From NCBI RefSeq assembly GCF_901482695.1, contig NZ_LR590484.1, positions 3,472,001 through 3,536,000 on the forward strand: 64,000 bases of DNA. The letters are read 5' to 3'. The DNA comes from Sphingobacterium thalpophilum (GTDB taxonomy: Bacteria > Bacteroidota > Bacteroidia > Sphingobacteriales > Sphingobacteriaceae). The translations under genes were made by a program, and so were the position numbers. The number at the start of each line of letters is the position of its first letter. Positions within the stretch are counted from its first letter, which is position 1. The notes beneath the pieces are model-generated. The model was given only the letters and a program-made list of their open reading frames with translations, made no database searches and was not told where the DNA came from. This document shows, in pieces, positions 59,822-64,000 of the stretch.

Positions 59822-60580
59822 ATGGCTAAAAAACTTCAGACTTTTTTTCTAGAATTCGCAAACATTCATCGTTTCTTGTTGCGGTTTTGGCGCGAATTGG
59901 TCACTCCACCATATGAATTCAAAGAGATTATCCGTCAGTGCTATGAAATAGGCTATAAATCACTGCCTTTAATCAGTCTGACCGGTTTTATTGTGGGATT
60001 TGTATTCACAAAACAATCGCGTCCTTCACTAGAGGAGTTTGGGGCGACCTCAATGTTGCCATCTTTGATTTCCATTGCCATTGTACGGGCACTTGCACCC
60101 TTGGTGACGGCGTTGATCGCCTCTGGTAAAGTGGGGTCTCAGATCGGTGCCGAACTCAGTTCAATGAATGTCACGGAGCAGATCGACGCGATGGAAGTCT
60201 CCGGGACTAATCCTTATAAATTTTTGATTGTTAGTAGAATTTTAGCTACAACGATTGGAATTCCGGTGCTCTGTTTTTATGTAGCAGGGATCGGTCTATT
60301 AGGTGGTTACCTAAGTATGATGAGCAAGGATGATCTCAGTTTTTTGAGTTTTTTCACGCAGGTCTTTGAAACCATTGCATTTAAGGATTTGGGAGCCATG
60401 GTGCTTCGTGCTGTAATCTTCGGTTTTACGATAGGCGCGGTGAGCTGCTATTGCGGTTATTTTTCGTCAAAAGGGACAGAAGGTGTCGGAAAGGCAGCCA
60501 ATGCGGCGGTAGTAGCCTCGATGTTCTTTGTATTTATCGAGGAAATAATTATTGTACAGGTTTTATCGTTCTTTGGATAA
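59822..60580 (+). CDS. mlaE: MlaE-family lipid ABC transporter permease
   Basis: A 252-residue inner-membrane protein with about five hydrophobic helices. The MlaE family core is plain: LISLTGFIVGFVFTKQSRPSLEEFGA, IVRALAPLVTALIASGKVGSQIGAELSSMNVTEQIDAMEVSGTNPYKFLIVSRILATTIGIPVL. It is the permease of an MCE-type system that moves phospholipids between the inner and outer membranes. It starts a three-gene operon with ATPase (6-base gap) and MCE protein. No mlaB or mlaC homologue follows, which is usual for Bacteroidota. Confidence 0.93.
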   Translation: MAKKLQTFFLEFANIHRFLLRFWRELVTPPYEFKEIIRQCYEIGYKSLPLISLTGFIVGFVFTKQSRPSLEEFGATSMLPSLISIAIVRALAPLVTALIASGKVGSQIGAELSSMNVTEQIDAMEVSGTNPYKFLIVSRILATTIGIPVLCFYVAGIGLLGGYLSMMSKDDLSFLSFFTQVFETIAFKDLGAMVLRAVIFGFTIGAVSCYCGYFSSKGTEGVGKAANAAVVASMFFVFIEEIIIVQVLSFFG

Positions 60581-60586
60581 AGGTAT

Positions 60587-61360
60587 ATGGAAAAGGCTAA
60601 ATTGGATATAGATCGTTCTAAATCGGTTATTGAGATCCGCAATGTCAGCAAGTCATTCGGCGATAATCATGTGCTTAGAGGGGTAAACCTTGATTTATAT
60701 AAAGAAGAGAACCTTGTCGTGCTTGGAAGATCCGGAACGGGTAAGTCGGTTCTGATCAAGCTGATTGCCGGCCTACTGCGACCTGACGAAGGAACCATCA
60801 ATGTGCTAGGTGATTCGGTGACCACCTTGAATGACCGTCAGCTGCGTGAATTGCGGCTCAAAATTGGCTTTTCCTTTCAGAACAGTGCCTTGTATGATAG
60901 TATGACGGTCCGTGAAAACCTGGAATTTCCGTTGGTGCGCAATAAGCGCAAGCTGACAAGATCAGAGATCAACTATGCTATAGAGGAAGTGCTGGATGGT
61001 GTAGGACTGTCACAGACCATTAATCAGATGCCTTCTGAATTATCCGGAGGACAGCGTAAACGGATCGGTATTGCACGCACATTGATCCTTAGACCTGAAA
61101 TTATGATGTATGACGAGCCTACTGCTGGTCTGGATCCCATTACTTGTCTGGACATCAATGGTCTGATCAATGAAGTTCAGGAACGTTACAAGACCGCTTC
61201 CATTATCATCACCCATGATCTGGCCTGCGCAAAGGAGGTGGGCGATCGTATCGTGATGTTGCTGGATGGTAAATTTGAAAGACAGGGATCTTTTGAGGAG
61301 ATTTTTGATACAGATGACGAACGCGTAAAAGCGTTTTATAATTATAATTTTATTCTATAA
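60587..61360 (+). CDS. mlaF: MlaF-family ABC transporter ATP-binding protein
   Basis: A 257-residue cytoplasmic ATPase. Walker A LGRSGTGKSVLIK (Lys53), Q-loop FSFQNSALYDSMTVREN, signature LSGGQRKRIGIARTL, Walker B PEIMMYDEPTAGLDP and switch His in IIITHDLACAKE are all intact. The NSALYDSMTVRENLEFPL segment is typical of MlaF. It powers the permease encoded just upstream in phospholipid trafficking for the outer membrane. Spacing is 6 bases before and 5 bases after. Confidence 0.94.
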   Translation: MEKAKLDIDRSKSVIEIRNVSKSFGDNHVLRGVNLDLYKEENLVVLGRSGTGKSVLIKLIAGLLRPDEGTINVLGDSVTTLNDRQLRELRLKIGFSFQNSALYDSMTVRENLEFPLVRNKRKLTRSEINYAIEEVLDGVGLSQTINQMPSELSGGQRKRIGIARTLILRPEIMMYDEPTAGLDPITCLDINGLINEVQERYKTASIIITHDLACAKEVGDRIVMLLDGKFERQGSFEEIFDTDDERVKAFYNYNFIL

Positions 61361-61365
61361 TATAC

Positions 61366-62370
61366 ATGAGTAAGGCAGAAAATAAAAGAGCAATCATTGT
61401 TGGTATTTTTGTTTTTTTAGGCGTATTGATTCTTTTGGCCGGAATCTTTATTTTGGGCAGCCAGCAAAAGAAATTTACAAAAAATATCGAGATTACCACT
61501 TCCTTTCCTGATGTTGCAGGTTTGAAAGTCGGCAGTAACGTCTGGTTTTCGGGGGTTAAAGTGGGAATCATTAAAAATATCCATTTCAAAAGTGTGCAAG
61601 ACGTGGAAGTGGTGCTGACCATTGAAGAGAAGTCTGCTGAGTATATCCGTAAAGACGCCGTGACCAAATTGGGATCTGACGGTCTGATCGGTAATAAAAT
61701 TGTGGTTATTTCCGGTGGATCTCAAAATGCGCCTACTGTGGAGACCGGTGATTTTCTGCGCTCGGCCAAAACTGCTGATATGGAAGCGATGATGGAAACA
61801 TTGCAGGTGAATAATGAGAACCTGGCCAAAATAACAACAGATTTTGTGGAAATCTCGCGTGGTCTGGCGGATGGTAAGGGTATGGTAGGGGCAATGCTGA
61901 CAGATACCTCCATGGTCAATACTCTGCGTGCCACATTATTGTCTATCAGCGCTGCGATGAATAACGCAAATAAGGCTTCGGCAAATCTGGTGACATTGAC
62001 CAATTCGTTGAACAGTAACAAAGGCTTAATTCATGATCTGACGACAGATACAGCTATTTTCTCCAATTTGCGTCAGTCGGCTGCGCAGCTGCAGGGTGTC
62101 GCGCAGACAGCCAACGCGCTGATCAATAATTTGAATAGCGCGTCGAGCCGTCTAAATGACAAAGATAATGCCGTTGGTGTTCTATTGAATGATCCGGCGT
62201 CCGCCGATCAGATCAAATCGGCAATCAATAATTTAAATTCAAGTACAGAAAGATTGGATGAAAATATGGAAGCCCTACAACATAATTTCCTGCTGCGCGG
62301 CTTTTTCAAAAAGAAAATGAAAGAAGAAGCCAAAAAAGCAGAGCAGCTGAAGGCAGACAGTGCGCAGTAA
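61366..62370 (+). CDS. MCE/MlaD-family lipid-binding protein
   Basis: A 334-residue protein anchored by an N-terminal helix (AIIVGIFVFLGVLILLAGIFILG). The single MCE domain is at about 37-115 (ITTSFPDVAGLKVGSNVWFSGVKVGIIKNIHF, DGLIGNKIVVISGG). A long helical tail, about 125-330, is rich in Asn, Ala and Leu (coiled-coil-like) and ends in a charged segment. MCE proteins form hexameric rings that carry phospholipids across the periplasm. The tail is longer than in E. coli MlaD and may form a needle or bridge; that is inference. It is last in the operon and followed by a terminator. Confidence 0.9.
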   Translation: MSKAENKRAIIVGIFVFLGVLILLAGIFILGSQQKKFTKNIEITTSFPDVAGLKVGSNVWFSGVKVGIIKNIHFKSVQDVEVVLTIEEKSAEYIRKDAVTKLGSDGLIGNKIVVISGGSQNAPTVETGDFLRSAKTADMEAMMETLQVNNENLAKITTDFVEISRGLADGKGMVGAMLTDTSMVNTLRATLLSISAAMNNANKASANLVTLTNSLNSNKGLIHDLTTDTAIFSNLRQSAAQLQGVAQTANALINNLNSASSRLNDKDNAVGVLLNDPASADQIKSAINNLNSSTERLDENMEALQHNFLLRGFFKKKMKEEAKKAEQLKADSAQ

Positions 62371-62392
62371 GCCTGCGATATATATAGGTAAG

Positions 62393-62421
62393 AGGCTTTA
62401 CGCTTGCGTAGAGCCTTTTTT
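62393..62421 (+). terminator. Intrinsic terminator of the Mla operon
   Basis: A ten-pair stem (AGGCTTTACG with its complement, one G-T) and four-base loop are followed by six T residues, 22 bases after the MCE gene stop. Confidence 0.82.
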
Positions 62422-62513
62422 ATGCAGGAAGGCTTATGCTTTTGTTATTGAAGAACAATACAGGTGTTGGCAGCTTATTTCTAGGAGTCGACCGCACCGC
62501 CAAATAATTACAT

Positions 62514-63215
62514 ATGAATAAACCGGACATTACAGACAAGGATGTAATCTACGAAGATAATCACCTGATTGCCATCAATAAAAGAGCGGGGGATATTGTA
62601 CAGGTGGATGAAACGGGCGATCTTTCATTGGAAGATATGGTAAGAGCCTATCTAAAGAAGAAATATGATAAACCCAACGATGCCTATGTGGGCGTGATCC
62701 ATCGTTTGGACAGGCCCGTCAGCGGCATGATCTTATTCGCCAAAACGAGCAAGGCTCTGGAAAGAATGAATAAGTTTTTTCAGGACCGGTCCGTGAAAAA
62801 GACTTATTTTGCGATCGTGCGGCAGCGTCCCCGCAACAGGGAGGGGAAATTGATCAACTGGCTGATCCGGAATCGACAGACCCGTGTTACGAAAGCTTTT
62901 CCACGTGAGGTAAAAGGCGGTACCTACGCCGAACTCGATTATATGCTTGTTGGTGAGCTCAATGGATTCTACTTACTCCGCATCGAGCCGCTGACAGGAC
63001 GTACGCACCAGATCCGCGCGCAGTTGGCTGCCATGGGCTGCCCAATTGTTGGGGACAATAAGTATGGGTATCCCCGGGGCAGTTCACTGGGAAGCATCTG
63101 TCTTCATTCGCGTTCGCTTGTGTTTACACATCCCATCAAAAAAGAAAAGACGGAACTGGTTGCATCGCTGCCCAAGGATGGTTTTTGGGATAAATTTGAA
63201 TCCCTGCTGCGCTAA
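62514..63215 (+). CDS. RluA-family RNA pseudouridine synthase
   Basis: A 233-residue cytoplasmic enzyme that isomerises uridine in RNA. The catalytic motif VIHRLDRPVSGMILFAKT holds Asp66. KKTYFAIVRQRP and LTGRTHQIRAQLAAMGCPIVGDNKYG are the other family motifs. There is no N-terminal S4 domain, so this is a short RluA-type protein. Whether the target is rRNA or tRNA cannot be told from sequence. It appears monocistronic; the next gene begins 27 bases downstream. Confidence 0.93.
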   Translation: MNKPDITDKDVIYEDNHLIAINKRAGDIVQVDETGDLSLEDMVRAYLKKKYDKPNDAYVGVIHRLDRPVSGMILFAKTSKALERMNKFFQDRSVKKTYFAIVRQRPRNREGKLINWLIRNRQTRVTKAFPREVKGGTYAELDYMLVGELNGFYLLRIEPLTGRTHQIRAQLAAMGCPIVGDNKYGYPRGSSLGSICLHSRSLVFTHPIKKEKTELVASLPKDGFWDKFESLLR

Positions 63216-63242
63216 TCGTTAAATTTTCAGTAACTTTGTCCT

Positions 63243-63506
63243 ATGAAATGGTTTAAATATCTAGTCATCATAGTGGCCCTAAGCTGCTCTACAGCATCTG
63301 TTTCGCAGGCCCAATGCGCTATGTGTACCTTGAATGCCGAAAACTCTACAAAAGAGGGGAATATGCAAGGAAAAGGCTTGAATGATGGTATCCTGTTTCT
63401 TCTGGCCATACCTTATCTAGCAGCAGCAGGTCTGGGTTTTCTGTGGTACAAAAAGTACCGCAAGCGAAACGTGCCTGCAAAGAAATTTTTTAACGAGATA
63501 CAATAG
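63243..63506 (+). CDS. Small exported/membrane protein with CxxC motif
   Basis: An 87-residue protein. The N-terminal hydrophobic stretch (YLVIIVALSCSTASVSQAQ) could be a signal peptide or anchor, followed by CAMC. A second membrane helix is at about 50-70 (GILFLLAIPYLAAAGLGFLWY) with a basic end (KKYRKRN), giving a periplasmic loop with the CxxC between two helices or after cleavage. I do not recognise a named family. The CxxC could bind metal or form a disulfide. The DUF983 gene begins 5 bases downstream, so the two are one unit. Confidence 0.75.
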   Translation: MKWFKYLVIIVALSCSTASVSQAQCAMCTLNAENSTKEGNMQGKGLNDGILFLLAIPYLAAAGLGFLWYKKYRKRNVPAKKFFNEIQ

Positions 63507-63511
63507 ACGAA

Positions 63512-63943
63512 ATGCCGACATCTAAATTCCATGCGATGATCCATTCCAAATGCCCCAAATGCCATGTGGGGAACGTATTTGAAGGGAAGGTTTACAGTTT
63601 GCGCAAACAGCATATGAATGAGGTGTGCCCGCATTGCGGCGTTAAATATGAGGTCGAACCGGGGTATTTTTATGCAGCCATGTATGTCAGTTATGCGTTG
63701 TCCGTGGCCGAAATTGTTTCGGTGTCTGTGGCTATAGCGGTGCTGAGCCGAAGCGAGTCACCATGGGTGTATCTTGCAGGTTTAGCGGTGACGATCTTGC
63801 TCTTTGCACCTTTCAATTTCCGGTATGCCCGTCTGATTCTGCTTCATTTTCTGACACCTAAAATAAGCTACGACCCGCGGTTCGAACTGGCTTTGGAAAT
63901 TCAGGAAAACGATCGGCAACCCGAAAATGAAAGCAGTAAATAA
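63512..63943 (+). CDS. DUF983-family membrane protein
   Basis: A 143-residue protein with two CxxC pairs near the N-terminus (SKCPKCHVGNVF and EVCPHCGVKYE), forming a zinc-ribbon-like unit. EPGYFYAAMYVSYALSVAEIV and a second hydrophobic helix (YLAGLAVTILLFAPFNFRYARLI) follow. This order, cysteine knuckles then GYFYAAMYVSYA, is diagnostic of DUF983. The role is unknown; some family members lie near cytochrome oxidase genes. It is linked to the small CxxC protein upstream. Confidence 0.9.
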   Translation: MPTSKFHAMIHSKCPKCHVGNVFEGKVYSLRKQHMNEVCPHCGVKYEVEPGYFYAAMYVSYALSVAEIVSVSVAIAVLSRSESPWVYLAGLAVTILLFAPFNFRYARLILLHFLTPKISYDPRFELALEIQENDRQPENESSK

Positions 63944-63969
63944 AGCTGTGTTACATGATATAGAAAATA

Positions 63970-63997
63970 AAGAGCGTCTGAACGCTCTTATTTTTTT
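63970..63997 (+). terminator. Intrinsic terminator
   Basis: Eight-base arms (AAGAGCGT / ACGCTCTT) with a four-base loop are followed by TATTTTTTT, 27 bases after the DUF983 stop. Confidence 0.82.
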
Positions 63998-64000
63998 AAG

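Noticed and set aside
1..64000. Mobile elements, phage genes or CRISPR arrays
   Set aside because: No transposase, integrase, terminal inverted repeat with target duplication, or repeat-spacer array was seen; the inverted repeats found are short and lie at gene ends or in control regions.

Overview
The window reads as a chromosomal segment of a Sphingobacterium-like member of the Bacteroidota. The support is four SusC/SusD outer-membrane pairs, FecR-type anti-sigma factors beside ECF sigma genes, one hybrid two-component regulator, and -7 elements of the form TAnnTTTG. The genus is an inference from protein style; no rRNA is present. I see no transposase, integrase, phage gene or CRISPR array, and no clearly broken gene. 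Only the first gene is cut by the window edge. || Region 1 (1-12990) is a polysaccharide utilisation locus. It holds the end of a FecR anti-sigma factor, an STN-bearing SusC, a SusD, a fused GH88-GH29 enzyme, an SGNH esterase-like protein, a second GH29 fucosidase and a Tat-exported Gfo/Idh/MocA oxidoreductase, closed by a long hairpin. The enzymes suggest a glycan carrying both fucose and (unsaturated) uronic acid, possibly acylated. || Region 2 (13150-29075) is an alpha-glucan locus. A LacI-type regulator precedes a promoter and two operator palindromes 95 bp apart. The structural genes are a surface GH13 lipoprotein, SusC, SusD, a SusE-like lipoprotein, a periplasmic neopullulanase-like GH13, beta-phosphoglucomutase, a GH65 maltose-phosphorylase-like enzyme and an MFS sugar importer. 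Together they describe starch binding and cutting outside, oligosaccharide import, periplasmic trimming, inner-membrane uptake and phosphorolysis to glucose plus glucose 6-phosphate. || Region 3 (29135-40260) has a 1317-residue hybrid sensor/AraC regulator transcribed away from an enzyme-free SusC/SusD pair, then a lone lipoprotein of unknown function. A tRNA-Pro(GGG) and a small beta-barrel protein follow. || Region 4 (41395-55905) contains three ECF sigma/anti-sigma modules of different design. The first pairs a FecR with a duplicated N-terminal domain with an STN protein that carries surface repeats rather than a TonB receptor. The second is a classical sigma-FecR-SusC-SusD operon. The third pairs sigma with a HEAT-repeat membrane protein and a beta-strand-repeat secreted protein. 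Between the first two lie a VF530-family protein and an FMN reductase. || Region 5 (55933-63997) is mostly housekeeping: a methyltransferase, nicotinate phosphoribosyltransferase, an Arg/Ser/Gln-rich repeat lipoprotein, a three-gene MCE/Mla lipid-transport operon, an RluA-family pseudouridine synthase, a small CxxC membrane protein and a DUF983 protein. || The points most worth a second look are the GH88-GH29 fusion, the LacI dual-operator control region, the duplicated anti-sigma domain with its non-transporter partner, and the HEAT-repeat anti-sigma module.
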